From: Sulfurospirillum sp. UBA4058
GTDB taxonomy: Bacteria; Campylobacterota; Campylobacteria; Campylobacterales; Sulfurospirillaceae
Assembly: GCA_002382085.1 (NCBI GenBank)
Contig: DFZK01000005.1
Coordinates: forward strand, 62,001-126,000
Direction of reading: 5' to 3'
DNA length: 64,000 nt
The notes beneath the pieces were generated by a model, which had not been told where the DNA came from, did no database searches, and saw only the letters and a list, made by a program, of their open reading frames with translations. This document shows, one piece after another, positions 23,724-32,625 of this stretch. Positions within the stretch are counted from its first letter, which is position 1. The number at the start of each line of letters is the position of its first letter. Both the position numbers and the translations under genes were made by a program.

Positions 23724-23743
23724 TTCGCTTTTGGCAAAGCGAA
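23724..23743 (-). terminator. Terminator-like hairpin in the ilvB leader
   Basis: TTCGCTTT-TGGC-AAAGCGAA forms a perfect 8-bp stem; read on the minus strand it is followed by TTTT. It lies about 45 bases before the ilvB start inside a leader that begins near 23904, so it could act as an attenuator. Confidence 0.45.
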
Positions 23744-23910
23744 CTATTTTTACATGTCGGGGCAAAAGCCTCGACACCTATGGTGTACCGAGCGTCAAAG
23801 TTTGTTTCGTAACGAAGTCAAATTTTCCGCATGCCGCTATTTTTACATCTACATGTAAAGCTCGAACACCTCTGTTTTAGGGTGTTAAAGCTCGGTAAAA
23901 AAAGTGGGTT

Positions 23911-23916
23911 ATTATA
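23911..23916 (-). promoter_or_regulatory. -10 element of the ilvB-ilvH-lpxD operon
   Basis: On the minus strand TTGCTATAATAACCC contains TATAAT. Transcription would begin near 23904, giving a leader of about 225 bases with several inverted repeats, for example AACACC/GGTGTT and TTTACAT/ATGTAAA. Confidence 0.6.
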
Positions 23917-23959
23917 GCAAATAAAGATTAAAAGAGGCTATTTTCGGTACTTTGAACCG

Positions 23960-24862
23960 TTAAAAGGTCGAGGTGTTACAATTTGCTATAGCTACGCCTT
24001 CTCGAAGACTATCGTCGATGACGGTGCAGGTTGAAAATCCCAGTTTTTGCATAATGGTTTTAACGAGTAAAATTCCCGCGATCATAGAGTCTCGACGGTT
24101 GGTTCCCGTAAAGCGCGTCGCTTCTTCGATGGGCATGCGGCTTAAACGTACGAAAGCCTCTTCAAAATCGTCGACATGTAAAGAGGTACCGTTGATCGCG
24201 TTGGCATCGTAACGGGCATAATCCAAACCTTGTTTAAAAGCGGCTACGGTCGTAGGTGTTCCAGAGGTAGCAATCAATCGGCAATAGCGCGATATGACGG
24301 GTTGGTGTTGCGAGACGAACGGTTCGATGACCGATACGATGCGCTCGATTTGCGGCTCGTCGATCGTAGGATAGCGTTCGGTGGTCGTGACGATACCGAA
24401 AGGAAAGCTTCGACTCTCCTTGATCTTTGTGTTACAAAACGTAATTTCCGTCGATCCACCGCCCAAATCGAATAAAACATAATGAGAAGCGTCGAAGCCT
24501 TCTCGTTTTAATGCGTGTTCGACCGCTAAAGAGGTCAATGCCGCCTCTTTTTCGCCTGAAATAATTTCAAAGCAAATCCCAAACGTTGTTTCGATACGGT
24601 TCAGAATTTCGCGTGCATTGGATGCCATACGCATCGCTTGCGTCGTGACCGCAAAACAAGGTTCGTTGCGAAAGTCAAAATGTAACGAAGCTTCATGCAA
24701 TGCCTCAAAAAGGCGTTCTTGCGATTCTTGGGCAATCGCATGGTTTACATGTAAGTCTTTTGCCGTGCGTACGATGCGTTCAAAACATGCCGTTCGTTGA
24801 TGCGTTTGACAGTCGAAACGTGCGATACGAAGGGTGTTAGAGCCTAAATCACATGCAATCAT
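23960..24862 (-). CDS. Ppx/GppA-family phosphatase
   Basis: A 300-residue protein of the exopolyphosphatase/guanosine-pentaphosphate phosphatase family, ASKHA fold. N-terminal phosphate loop MIACDLGSNTLRIARF, second phosphate motif FDLGGGSTEITF, and the ATSGTPTTVAAFKQGL segment are seen. It has only the two core domains, shorter than E. coli Ppx and without the HD domain. Whether it cleaves polyphosphate, pppGpp or both cannot be told from sequence. It stands between the ilvB leader and a small membrane protein gene. Confidence 0.88.
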   Translation of the reverse strand: MIACDLGSNTLRIARFDCQTHQRTACFERIVRTAKDLHVNHAIAQESQERLFEALHEASLHFDFRNEPCFAVTTQAMRMASNAREILNRIETTFGICFEIISGEKEAALTSLAVEHALKREGFDASHYVLFDLGGGSTEITFCNTKIKESRSFPFGIVTTTERYPTIDEPQIERIVSVIEPFVSQHQPVISRYCRLIATSGTPTTVAAFKQGLDYARYDANAINGTSLHVDDFEEAFVRLSRMPIEEATRFTGTNRRDSMIAGILLVKTIMQKLGFSTCTVIDDSLREGVAIANCNTSTF

Positions 24863-24872
24863 ACGACAAGAA

Positions 24873-25097
24873 TTAACGTTTTTGAAAACCGAAGAGTTTC
24901 ATGAAAAGCGCAACGACGAAACGAAGCAAGCCGATCATTAAATAAGCAATCAACGTATATAAAAGCGGATGATAGGGCATATCGTGCGTCATGAGACGAG
25001 AAAAATGCTCTAAAGGATGTGACACCCACTGATTCATATGCATGCCTAAGGATAAGACGAAAAATATCACGACAAAAATGAAAAGCTCTTTTTTCAC
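24873..25097 (-). CDS. Small two-helix membrane protein, unknown function
   Basis: 74 residues, starting at GTG with GAGTGAGG upstream. Two hydrophobic stretches (ELFIFVVIFFVLSLGMHM and LLYTLIAYLMIGLLRFVVALFM) flank a His-rich loop (HPLEHFSRLMTHDMPYHP). It sits 10 bases before the Ppx/GppA gene and may be co-transcribed with it. No family is recognised. Confidence 0.7.
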   Translation of the reverse strand: MKKELFIFVVIFFVLSLGMHMNQWVSHPLEHFSRLMTHDMPYHPLLYTLIAYLMIGLLRFVVALFMKLFGFQKR

Positions 25098-25222
25098 GAT
25101 GCCTCACTCTGGGAGTTAAAAATTTTACAGATTGTAAGCAAAAAAGACTTAATAGAAGATTTAGAATAACGTTACATTATCGCTACAATCTTAGAAGATT
25201 ATAAATAACTAAAATAATCAAC

Positions 25223-25228
25223 TATAAT
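25223..25228 (+). promoter_or_regulatory. -10 element upstream of the SQR-like gene
   Basis: TATAAT in AACTATAATATT, 74 bases before the ATG; a second possible -10, TACAAT, lies at 25184-25189. The 200-base gap before the SQR-like gene is AT-rich and holds nothing else recognisable. Confidence 0.5.
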
Positions 25229-25302
25229 ATTACTAGCCAAGGAAAACTTTATATTGTTGGCAGTAGAATGGGGAGACATACAACAAAAAGGATGGTTAAA
25301 TT

Positions 25303-26775
25303 ATGAAGTCTGACAAAATCATCGAAGAGATTCTAGGTGAGATTGAAAAACACGAAGGTGCCCTTTCCCGTCGTGACGCTATGAAGCTACTAGCCGCATC
25401 TCCTATCGCCGCAGGCGTTTTAGCGGGTACGGCAACGACGACGGAGGCGTATGCTTCTTCCGATGCGAAGGGAAAAATCGTTATCGTCGGCGGCGGTCTT
25501 GCTGGTATTGCTACGGCGGCAAAATTGACGAATAAACTGTCCAATCCCGACATTACGATTATCGAGCCTAATCCTCATTCGGTTTCGTATCAACCGGGAC
25601 AAACATTGGTCGCCGCAGGCGTATGGCAAAAAAGCGATATTACCTACGATACCGCCAATTTTATTCCCAAAGGGGCGAAATGGATTAAAGAGATGGTCGT
25701 CTCTTTCGATCCGGCGAATAACAAAGTCAAAACGCAAAGCGGTATCGAAGTAGCGTACGACTATTTGGTCGTCGCAACGGGCTTGGTACTTGATTTTGCT
25801 TCGATTAAAGGTTTAGAGGGCGAAATCATGTCTTCTGCAAGTGAAAATGAAGTCGTACGCAAAAAAGTGGGTAAAAACGGCGTATACTCCATCTACTTTG
25901 CCGACGGTGCGGTCGATACGTATAAAGGCATTCAAGAGTTGATCGCCAAAGCTAAAGCGCATACGGGTAGCGAAAAGTTACAAGCTCTTTTTACCGATCC
26001 CGCTACGGCGATTAAGTGCGGCGGTGCTCCGAAAAAGATTATGTATATTATCCATGATTTACTGACCAAAGCCGGCGTTCGCGATAAAGTCGAGCTTACG
26101 TTCTGTCCGAGCGGCGATAAGATGTTCGGCGTGCCCGAATACAACGACGCTATTTTTGAACAATTCAAAAAACGCGGCTTTAAATGGGAATTTAAAACCA
26201 ATCTCGTTGCAATCGATACCGATAAAAAAGTAGCGACGTTTGAGTACAAATGGTTGGAAAAAGGCGAATACGACGAAGACTTAAAAGAGTATACGATGAT
26301 TCCGATGTCTAAAAATATCGAGAAAAAATACGACTTTATTCATATTACGCCGCCTCAAAAAGCACCCGATCTTATCGGTAAATCTCCGATCGGCTCATCC
26401 AAAGGCTGGGTTCCGGTCGTTAAAGAGACGCTACAGCACGTAACGTATAAGAACGTTTTTGCGATCGGCGACGTTGCCGCTCTTCCTATGGCGAAAACCG
26501 GCGGAAGCGCACGTAAAGAGTATGCGGTCTTGGTCGACAACTTGATTGCCGTTATGGAGAAAAAAGAGAAATTGCCGGCCGCATACGACGGTTATACCGT
26601 ATGTCCGTTGATTACGAGCCTCGGTACGGTTATGCTTGCCGAATTTAACTGGACGGCAAAACCGACGCCTTCTTTCCCTCTCGATCCGACGCAAGAGCGA
26701 TGGATTTGGTGGTTGTTGAAAGTGTATGCCCTTAAACCGATGACGATTTACGGCATGCTATCCGGTAGAGCTTAA
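25303..26775 (+). CDS. Sulfide:quinone oxidoreductase-like FAD protein with twin-arginine signal
   Basis: A 490-residue flavoprotein of the SQR/flavocytochrome-c sulfide dehydrogenase group. After an acidic leader it has a twin-arginine signal (SRRDAMKLL then a hydrophobic stretch, residues 22-42), implying Tat export. FAD binding is shown by VIVGGGLAGIATAAKL and FAIGDVAALPMAKTG. Cysteines C239 (KCGGAPKK), C268 and C434 (YTVCPLI) suit the redox-active cysteines of the family. The C-terminal amphipathic stretch (WIWWLLKVYALKPM) would bind the membrane. It is followed 32 bases later by a cytochrome c and then a cytochrome b/c fusion, so electrons may go from sulfide to haem. The exact SQR type is uncertain. 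Confidence 0.85.
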   Translation: MKSDKIIEEILGEIEKHEGALSRRDAMKLLAASPIAAGVLAGTATTTEAYASSDAKGKIVIVGGGLAGIATAAKLTNKLSNPDITIIEPNPHSVSYQPGQTLVAAGVWQKSDITYDTANFIPKGAKWIKEMVVSFDPANNKVKTQSGIEVAYDYLVVATGLVLDFASIKGLEGEIMSSASENEVVRKKVGKNGVYSIYFADGAVDTYKGIQELIAKAKAHTGSEKLQALFTDPATAIKCGGAPKKIMYIIHDLLTKAGVRDKVELTFCPSGDKMFGVPEYNDAIFEQFKKRGFKWEFKTNLVAIDTDKKVATFEYKWLEKGEYDEDLKEYTMIPMSKNIEKKYDFIHITPPQKAPDLIGKSPIGSSKGWVPVVKETLQHVTYKNVFAIGDVAALPMAKTGGSARKEYAVLVDNLIAVMEKKEKLPAAYDGYTVCPLITSLGTVMLAEFNWTAKPTPSFPLDPTQERWIWWLLKVYALKPMTIYGMLSGRA

Positions 26776-26807
26776 AATAAACGAACGATACGATAAAGGA
26801 ATAACAG

Positions 26808-27182
26808 ATGAAACAATTGACTTTAATATGTATGACGGTAGCAAGTTTGGCTTTGTTAAGCGGTTGCGGGGATAAACCTAAATCGGAAGCGGCAAAGTAT
26901 AAGTATTCCGCGGCGGAAGTCTATAAAGAGACGTGTTTACATTGCCACGGCAATAAGGGCGAAGGCAATCCCGAGAAAAAAGCTCCTGCGATCAACAAAC
27001 AAAGCATCCAAGAGCTTGAGATGTCACTTTTTGACATCAAAAACGGCGGTTTAGGTCAATCTACGGCGAGTGAGCACGAAGTGATGGAACATAATATGAA
27101 AAAATTAGCCGAAAAAGGTTATGATTACGACATTAAGGTAATGGCAAGTTACATTTTCAATACGTTTAATATCAGTAAGTAA
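26808..27182 (+). CDS. Lipoprotein monohaem cytochrome c
   Basis: 124 residues with a lipoprotein signal (lipobox ALLSGC, lipidated Cys20) and one haem site CLHCH at residues 43-47; Met residues near HEVMEHNM may give the sixth ligand. The protein is probably anchored to the periplasmic face of the inner membrane. It lies 32 bases behind the SQR-like gene with AAAGGAA, indicating one operon, and is a plausible electron acceptor for the flavoprotein. Confidence 0.9.
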   Translation: MKQLTLICMTVASLALLSGCGDKPKSEAAKYKYSAAEVYKETCLHCHGNKGEGNPEKKAPAINKQSIQELEMSLFDIKNGGLGQSTASEHEVMEHNMKKLAEKGYDYDIKVMASYIFNTFNISK

Positions 27183-27240
27183 TCATCAACGAGACTTCTC
27201 GGCGACGACATATCGGCCGAGAAGTCTCTGAAAGCGAAGA

Positions 27241-28371
27241 ATGAACAAGCGACAAAATGAAGTTTTCGTATGGCCTTTATGTACGCGTATTATTCATTGG
27301 ATGATCGCACTCTCCTTTATAACCTCTTTTATCACGGCTTTTTTTCACTCACTTTTTAAATGGCATTTAGCGTTCGGTTGGATTTTCGGAATCGTTTTGA
27401 TCTATCGGCTCGTTTGGGGCATCGTCGGTCCAAATTATGCGACGTTTAAAACGTTTAAGCTCTCTTTGGCGGAACTTCGATACTACTTTGTCGAAAAGGT
27501 ACAAAACCGATGGCGCAAGATTCACGCCGGTCATAACGCCGCTTCCAGTTGGTTTACGATTATCGTGCTTAGTTTCGGTCTGGAAATCGTTCTAAGCGGG
27601 CTTTTATTGCAAGGTACGCAAGAAGCGAGCGGTCCGTTTTGCTTTTTAAACAACGATTTTTTTAAAGCATCGACGTTTCTGTTTTTCGTGCATCAATTCG
27701 GAGCGTATATTCTCGTCGTCTGGGCGTTTATTCATATCTCCGGCGTATTGGTGGAGCAGTTTTACCATAAAACGCATATGGTGTTTGCGATGGTTACGGG
27801 TTACAAAAAAGCGGACGGAGAAGATACCGTCGTTTCGATTTGGCACCATCTGTTTGCTTATAGCGTCATTGCGATCTCGATCGGCATGCTTTATACGATT
27901 GTTTACGACGAAAAGAGTTATTTGACGCACGAGCGGTTTGCGAAGATCGACTATGCCGCCGAAAACGACGCTTATGCCCAAAAGTGCGGAAAATGCCATA
28001 AACCCTACCCTCCTTTTATGCTTCCGAGTGCTTCGTGGACGCTTTTAATGGACGGTTTATCGAACCATTTCGGCGAAGCGATTAGTGATCGCAATATTAC
28101 CCAAAGCGAACAAGAGAGCATTCGTACGTATCTTACCGGTCGTAGTGCCGAAACGTCTTCGCGTAAATTGGCGTTTAAAACGCTGGACTCTTTGGGGACG
28201 ATGCATCCGATTTCCATGAGTAAAGTTCCCTACTGGCGCGCGGCGCACGAAGATATCGATCGTAGCGTATACAAACGCTCTTCGATCAAAGAAGCTTCTA
28301 ATTGTTTCGCCTGTCACGAAGGATTTGAGTTCGGTATTTTGGACAATACGCGTATTCATATTCCCCAATAA
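27241..28371 (+). CDS. Cytochrome b561-type membrane protein fused to a dihaem cytochrome c domain
   Basis: Residues 1-190 form a four-helix cytochrome b561/Ni-Fe-hydrogenase b-type domain with histidines suited to two b haems (RIIHW, HLAFGW, FVHQFG, FIHISG). A fifth membrane helix (LFAYSVIAISIGMLYTI) leads to a periplasmic domain with two c-haem sites, CGKCH at 249-253 and CFACH at 355-359, resembling DHC-type dihaem cytochromes. The fusion would pass electrons between the quinone pool and periplasmic c cytochromes. It follows the lipoprotein cytochrome and SQR-like gene within 60 bases. Its exact partner is unknown. Confidence 0.85.
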   Translation: MNKRQNEVFVWPLCTRIIHWMIALSFITSFITAFFHSLFKWHLAFGWIFGIVLIYRLVWGIVGPNYATFKTFKLSLAELRYYFVEKVQNRWRKIHAGHNAASSWFTIIVLSFGLEIVLSGLLLQGTQEASGPFCFLNNDFFKASTFLFFVHQFGAYILVVWAFIHISGVLVEQFYHKTHMVFAMVTGYKKADGEDTVVSIWHHLFAYSVIAISIGMLYTIVYDEKSYLTHERFAKIDYAAENDAYAQKCGKCHKPYPPFMLPSASWTLLMDGLSNHFGEAISDRNITQSEQESIRTYLTGRSAETSSRKLAFKTLDSLGTMHPISMSKVPYWRAAHEDIDRSVYKRSSIKEASNCFACHEGFEFGILDNTRIHIPQ

Positions 28372-28416
28372 CGACCGTTTCGTACCGTCGCAATTTTTTT
28401 GAAACCCTATTTTGGT

Positions 28417-28422
28417 TATAAT
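28417..28422 (+). promoter_or_regulatory. -10 element of pdxJ-pdxA
   Basis: TATAAT in TTTTGGTTATAATAGACG. It would give a leader of about 115 bases before the pdxJ ATG; I see no riboswitch-like fold in it, only a TACATGTA palindrome. Confidence 0.6.
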
Positions 28423-28542
28423 AGACGTTCCTATCAAACGTCTTATGCGTCGCCGTAGTAAGAGTTTTACATGTAAGACTATCCAGCACGTTCTAAGCTT
28501 GGCGCATTAGACTCGTTTTAAACTAAAAACAAAGGATGCAGA

Positions 28543-29322
28543 ATGCTTTTGGGTGTGAATATCGACCATATCGCCGTATTAAGAGAAGCGCGCAAAATTA
28601 ACGATCCCGATCCTTTGGACGCACTGTTTTTCGTTAAACGCTCCGGAGCCGATCAGATCACGATTCATCTTCGTGAAGACCGACGCCATATTAACGATGA
28701 CGATGCACAAAAAATCATTTCTCAATCGCAACTTCCCGTCAATTTAGAGTGTTCGATGAACGATGAGATTATCGAAAAAGTGTTAGCCTTGTCGCCGCAT
28801 CGAGCGACCTTGGTTCCCGAAAAGCGCGAAGAAGTGACGACAGAGGGCGGCTTGGACGTCTTAAAGTATTTCGATGCTTTGAATCAAACGGTAAAACGTT
28901 TGCATCAAGCACAGATCGAAGTATCGCTTTTCATCGATCCCTCGTCGGAAACGATCGAAGCGGCACATCGTTTAGGCGTCGAATGGGTCGAACTTCATAC
29001 GGGTTTGTACGCCAATATTTATGCGATGTTGTATGCCAATTTAGCACGAACGCCTCATGCGATCGCTGCGTTGCGATTGGATCGAAAAACCTTACATATA
29101 AAATTGGAAGCATCTATCGTCGAGCTTGAAAATGCCGCAAATTTAGCGCGTCGCTTGGGGATGAAAGTTGCCGCGGGTCACGGACTGAACTATCAAAACG
29201 TCAAGCGAATCGTCGCTATGCCTGCGATCGAAGAGCTTAATATCGGACAGAGTATTATCGCACGTTCCGTTTTTGTCGGCTTAGAATCCGCCGTTCAAGA
29301 GATGTTAGGATTGGTACGATGA
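28543..29322 (+). CDS. pdxJ: Pyridoxine 5'-phosphate synthase (PdxJ)
   Basis: PdxJ condenses 3-amino-1-hydroxyacetone phosphate with deoxyxylulose 5-phosphate to pyridoxine 5'-phosphate. The TIM-barrel protein of 259 residues begins LLGVNIDHIAVLREAR and carries GADQITIHLREDRRHI, NLECSMNDEI, VPEKREEVTTEGGLDV and GHGLNYQNV, all diagnostic. It overlaps pdxA by 4 bases. Confidence 0.97.
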   Translation: MLLGVNIDHIAVLREARKINDPDPLDALFFVKRSGADQITIHLREDRRHINDDDAQKIISQSQLPVNLECSMNDEIIEKVLALSPHRATLVPEKREEVTTEGGLDVLKYFDALNQTVKRLHQAQIEVSLFIDPSSETIEAAHRLGVEWVELHTGLYANIYAMLYANLARTPHAIAALRLDRKTLHIKLEASIVELENAANLARRLGMKVAAGHGLNYQNVKRIVAMPAIEELNIGQSIIARSVFVGLESAVQEMLGLVR

Positions 29323-30257
29323 AAAAACTTGCGATTAGTATCGGCGATCTCAACGGCGTCGGTTTGGAAATTGCGCTAAGGGCGCACCGAGAAATTACGA
29401 AAGTGTGTAAGCCGATTTATTGTATTAACGAAAACATGTTGGCATGGGGAAGCGCGCTTTTGGGGATCGACGTGCCCGAAGATTTCGAAATTCGCGATTG
29501 CGGGAAGGTGTTCGAAATTACTCCGGGCGTTTGTTGTGCCGATGCCGGAGAGAGTTCGTACGATTCGTTTATCACGGCGGTGGCATTAGCCAAAAGTAAC
29601 GAAGTCGATGCCATCGTAACGCTTCCGATCAATAAAGAGGCGTGGGAAAAAGCGGGCTTGGAGTATAAAGGACATACGGATGCCCTCAGCGATTTACTCG
29701 GATGTGAAGCCATTATGATGCTCGGGTGCGAAGCGATGTTCGTCATTTTGTACACGCACCATATTCCGCTTCGCGACGTTCCTCATGAGATTAAAACGAA
29801 AAAACTAAAACCGTTTTTACTTAAAATTTACGAAGAACTCGGATGTGAACGTATCGCGGTTTTAGGCTTAAACCCGCATGCGGGCGATCACGGCGTTATC
29901 GGTGAGGAAGATAGCGAAATCGAAAAAGCGATTCAGAAAGCTAACCACTTTTTAGAACGTGAAGTTTTCTTCGGACCGATGGTGCCCGATACCGCTTTTT
30001 CAACCGCCAATCGCGAAAAATTTAAGCATTTTGTTTGCATGTACCACGATCAAGGCTTGATTCCTCTTAAAACGCTCTATTTTGAAGAGAGCATCAACGT
30101 GAGTCTCAATGCGGGTATTATACGAACGTCGGTCGATCACGGAACCGCTTTTGATATTGCCTATAAAAACGCTCAAGAGCTTTCAACGCTCAGTTACGTC
30201 AATGCCGTTCACGAAGCGTTGAAACTGACCAACTCTAAAGTCTTATTGACGTTTTAA
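29319..30257 (+). CDS. pdxA: 4-hydroxythreonine-4-phosphate dehydrogenase (PdxA)
   Basis: PdxA oxidises 4-phosphohydroxythreonine, supplying the substrate of PdxJ. The 312-residue protein shows SIGDLNGVGLEIAL, the metal-binding GHTDALSDL and CMYHDQGLIPLKTL, and NPHAGDHG. It overlaps pdxJ (ATGA), and its last bases overlap the converging methyltransferase gene. Confidence 0.96.
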   Translation: MKKLAISIGDLNGVGLEIALRAHREITKVCKPIYCINENMLAWGSALLGIDVPEDFEIRDCGKVFEITPGVCCADAGESSYDSFITAVALAKSNEVDAIVTLPINKEAWEKAGLEYKGHTDALSDLLGCEAIMMLGCEAMFVILYTHHIPLRDVPHEIKTKKLKPFLLKIYEELGCERIAVLGLNPHAGDHGVIGEEDSEIEKAIQKANHFLEREVFFGPMVPDTAFSTANREKFKHFVCMYHDQGLIPLKTLYFEESINVSLNAGIIRTSVDHGTAFDIAYKNAQELSTLSYVNAVHEALKLTNSKVLLTF

Positions 30258-30868
30258 GCTTTGGCGGCAAAACTGAGGATCACTTCATACGTTTTGCCGT
30301 TTTTGTTCACGGTGTGCGCTTTAACGAAACTCGGTTTTTTAAAGCCGTTTTCGACGAAAAAGTGCACCCACTCTTCGTGCGAAAATCCGAAATGATACAC
30401 GCCCGTGTTGTCCGAGTGAAAACTTCCGTCCTCTTTTGCCAAATCGGCAATCGCTAAAATCCCCTCGGCAGAAAGAATGCGAGAGAACTTTTGCATCAGG
30501 CGTGCCGGTTCTTCGATATGATGAAATGCCATCGCACTCACGATACGATCGACTTGCAAAGAACCGAAATCGGCATCGACGTCCAGTGCTAAGGTTTCGA
30601 CGTGAGCCAAACCGCTTTCATCGGCTTTACGTTGAAATTGCTCTAACATCGCGCTTGAGAGGTCCGCACCGATGAGTTTGCCGATAAAAGGAGCGATATT
30701 GAGTCCCACAAGGCCGGTTCCGCATCCAAAGTCCAAGACTCGGTCGTCTTTGGAAAACGAAACGGAGTCTAAAATGGCATCGGTAATATTTTTAGCGAGG
30801 CTTAAGCGCATATTGTTTTGGTCCCACTTTTGCGCTACGGCGTCGAAGCGTTGTTTAAGGTTGCTCAT
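30254..30868 (-). CDS. Class I SAM-dependent methyltransferase
   Basis: 204 residues with the SAM motif I VLDFGCGTGLVGLNIAPF and post-motif SAMAFHHIEEPARLM, resembling UbiE/small-molecule methyltransferases. The start at 30868 is fixed by GGAG 6 bases upstream; an ATG five codons earlier precedes this site. It is last in the nickel transporter operon, overlapping the ATPase gene by 14 bases. Substrate unknown; its position behind nikO may be only transcriptional convenience. Confidence 0.85.
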   Translation of the reverse strand: MSNLKQRFDAVAQKWDQNNMRLSLAKNITDAILDSVSFSKDDRVLDFGCGTGLVGLNIAPFIGKLIGADLSSAMLEQFQRKADESGLAHVETLALDVDADFGSLQVDRIVSAMAFHHIEEPARLMQKFSRILSAEGILAIADLAKEDGSFHSDNTGVYHFGFSHEEWVHFFVENGFKKPSFVKAHTVNKNGKTYEVILSFAAKA

Positions 30869-31559
30869 AAGTTCTCCATACATAAGATTTTTGAGGATTT
30901 GAGGCGTTAAACGTACTTTTTAAACCCTCCGGCGTCATCGTATAGATGGTGTCGACGATGGATTCGAGGAATTCTCTATGGTGCGAAACGATGACGATGC
31001 TTTTATCGATTTTACGTAAAATCGCAACGAGCTTTTGTTGCATAGCGTTATCCAATCCGTTGGTCGGCTCGTCCAAAAGCATGAGTTTGGGTTCGGCGAT
31101 TAAAACGCCCGCGAGCGCGACTAATTTTTTTTCGCCTCCCGAGAGATGATAGACCACTTTTTTCGCCAAGTGCGAAATGCCTAAATCTTGAAGAATCATC
31201 GTCGTTTTGAGTGCGGCTTCCTCTTTACCGATGCCTTGAGCAAGGAGGCTGAATGCGACGTCATCCTCGACGATAGGGGCTAAGAATTGATTGTCGGAGT
31301 CTTGAAAAAGATAGCCGATCATCGTACGCACGGTTTTAAAATCGTTCAAGGAACGCATCGGTTGGTGAAAAAGCTCCAAAACGCCGCTTTGCGGCAAAGA
31401 CAAGCCGGCGATCATCTCTAAAAGCGTCGTTTTACCGCAACCGTTCGGTCCGATAATCGCAATTTTTTCTTTATGCGAAAGGTTTAACGTGATGCCGGTA
31501 TAGAGCGTCACGCCGTTACGTGCGGCGGAAATATTTTTCATCGTGAGCGAACAACTCAT
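30855..31559 (-). CDS. nikO: Nickel ECF transporter ATPase (NikO)
   Basis: ABC ATPase of the CbiO/NikO type, 234 residues, with Walker A GPNGCGKTTLL, signature LSGGEKKLVALAGVL and Walker B LMLLDEPTNGLD. The start at 31559 overlaps the nikQ stop (ATGA); upstream in-frame codons lie inside nikQ. Together with NikQ and NikM it would power nickel uptake. Confidence 0.9.
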   Translation of the reverse strand: MSCSLTMKNISAARNGVTLYTGITLNLSHKEKIAIIGPNGCGKTTLLEMIAGLSLPQSGVLELFHQPMRSLNDFKTVRTMIGYLFQDSDNQFLAPIVEDDVAFSLLAQGIGKEEAALKTTMILQDLGISHLAKKVVYHLSGGEKKLVALAGVLIAEPKLMLLDEPTNGLDNAMQQKLVAILRKIDKSIVIVSHHREFLESIVDTIYTMTPEGLKSTFNASNPQKSYVWRTYEQP

Positions 31560-32230
31560 AGTACATACCCTTGATGCCAAAAAAGCGAGATAAGCGTTAG
31601 TAACGTTGCGATTGCGTCGTTGGAACGTAAACTTTGACGACGGCTTAAGGTGTAAATTTCACCTTGAAAGCCGCGAAGCAGCATCGCTTTTTGCAAAGCG
31701 ACCGATCGCTCTAGGGCTTTGATAACCAACGTACCGATAAATCCCGCTAGCGTTTTGTAAGATAACAGATCGGTTTTGGGCGTAAAACCGCGAATGCGTA
31801 ACGTATTTTTAAAGAGTACGAGCTCGTGGCGAATCAGAAAAATCGATTTACTCGTAAAGAAAAAAAGCGTCGTTAGTTTGTGCGGTAAAGCGAGGCGTTG
31901 CATCGCGATCGCGATCGTAAATTCGTTACAGCCGTGAAAGAGCAATAAGATACAAAGAAGCATCAGATTGGAACGAAGAAGCATCAACCCCGCAAGGTGC
32001 TCTTGATGTTGCCAATACAGCGTGAGTGCAATGAAAACGATCAACGTATTGAGCATCACAAGACGCTTTAAAATCGTCAGTAAAAAACGTCGCTTGAGCC
32101 ATGCCAAAAAAAACAAGACAAGCGACATTGAAACATACACGTGCGTTTGAAGTGCGATCGTACAACCGTACACGAGGGCTAAAAGCAAAGCGACGCAAGG
32201 CGTTATCGGCGGGCGGGACGTTTGATCCAA
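31556..32230 (-). CDS. nikQ: Nickel ECF transporter transmembrane coupling protein (NikQ)
   Basis: A 224-residue CbiQ/NikQ-type T component with an N-terminal block of membrane helices and the coupling motif ALERSVALQKAMLLRGFQG that contacts the ATPase (the AxxRG-type motif). It starts at a TTG with GGAG 8 bases upstream, inside the end of nikL. Shorter than typical CbiQ (about 250-260). Confidence 0.85.
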   Translation of the reverse strand: MDQTSRPPITPCVALLLALVYGCTIALQTHVYVSMSLVLFFLAWLKRRFLLTILKRLVMLNTLIVFIALTLYWQHQEHLAGLMLLRSNLMLLCILLLFHGCNEFTIAIAMQRLALPHKLTTLFFFTSKSIFLIRHELVLFKNTLRIRGFTPKTDLLSYKTLAGFIGTLVIKALERSVALQKAMLLRGFQGEIYTLSRRQSLRSNDAIATLLTLISLFWHQGYVL

Positions 32231-32625
32231 AAGAGTGCTCCAAAGAAAAAGACAATTATAGCCAATCCTAAGGCGACTTTACTCAAAGGCATATCGGCAG
32301 GTAAGGTTTTAAGCTCTTCTTTCGTGTGTGATTTTGCTTCGTAGTCCAACGTCGCTTGATGTCCCATGCCGCCTTCAACGGTAATTTTAAAATGCGGCGC
32401 GGGAAGTTTGAGGGATGCTTTCCCCTCGTCGTCGGTTTGAAAGCGTGCCAATTCTTTGTCTTGACTATCCTGAAGCAGGATCGTACATTGTTTGCACGGA
32501 GCGGATTTGGTAAAGTAGCTTTGAACGTATAAACTCCCCTCCTCGTCGTAAGCGAAAAGATTGATCTTATGAGCGTACAAAGCAGAAATACTGAAAAAAG
32601 CGATGAGTAAAAAACGGACTATCAT
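32203..32625 (-). CDS. nikL: Auxiliary periplasmic/membrane component NikL
   Basis: 140 residues: signal sequence (FLLIAFFSISALYA), a periplasmic beta-type domain with a CKQC pair, and one C-terminal membrane helix (KVALGLAIIVFFFGALFW). This size and order fit the NikL partner known from NikKMLQO nickel transporters. The ATG at 32625 overlaps the nikM stop by 4 bases and follows GGAGG. The CxxC could bind metal or be redox active. Confidence 0.78.
   Translation of the reverse strand: MIVRFLLIAFFSISALYAHKINLFAYDEEGSLYVQSYFTKSAPCKQCTILLQDSQDKELARFQTDDEGKASLKLPAPHFKITVEGGMGHQATLDYEAKSHTKEELKTLPADMPLSKVALGLAIIVFFFGALFWIKRPARR

Noticed and set aside
23760..23900. Leader peptide for ilvB attenuation
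   Set aside because: All ATGs in the leader meet a stop within four codons, and no run of Ile, Leu or Val codons exists.
28423..28542. A small RNA or riboswitch before pdxJ
   Set aside because: No stable long stem or known motif could be traced; only the common TACATGTA palindrome is present.
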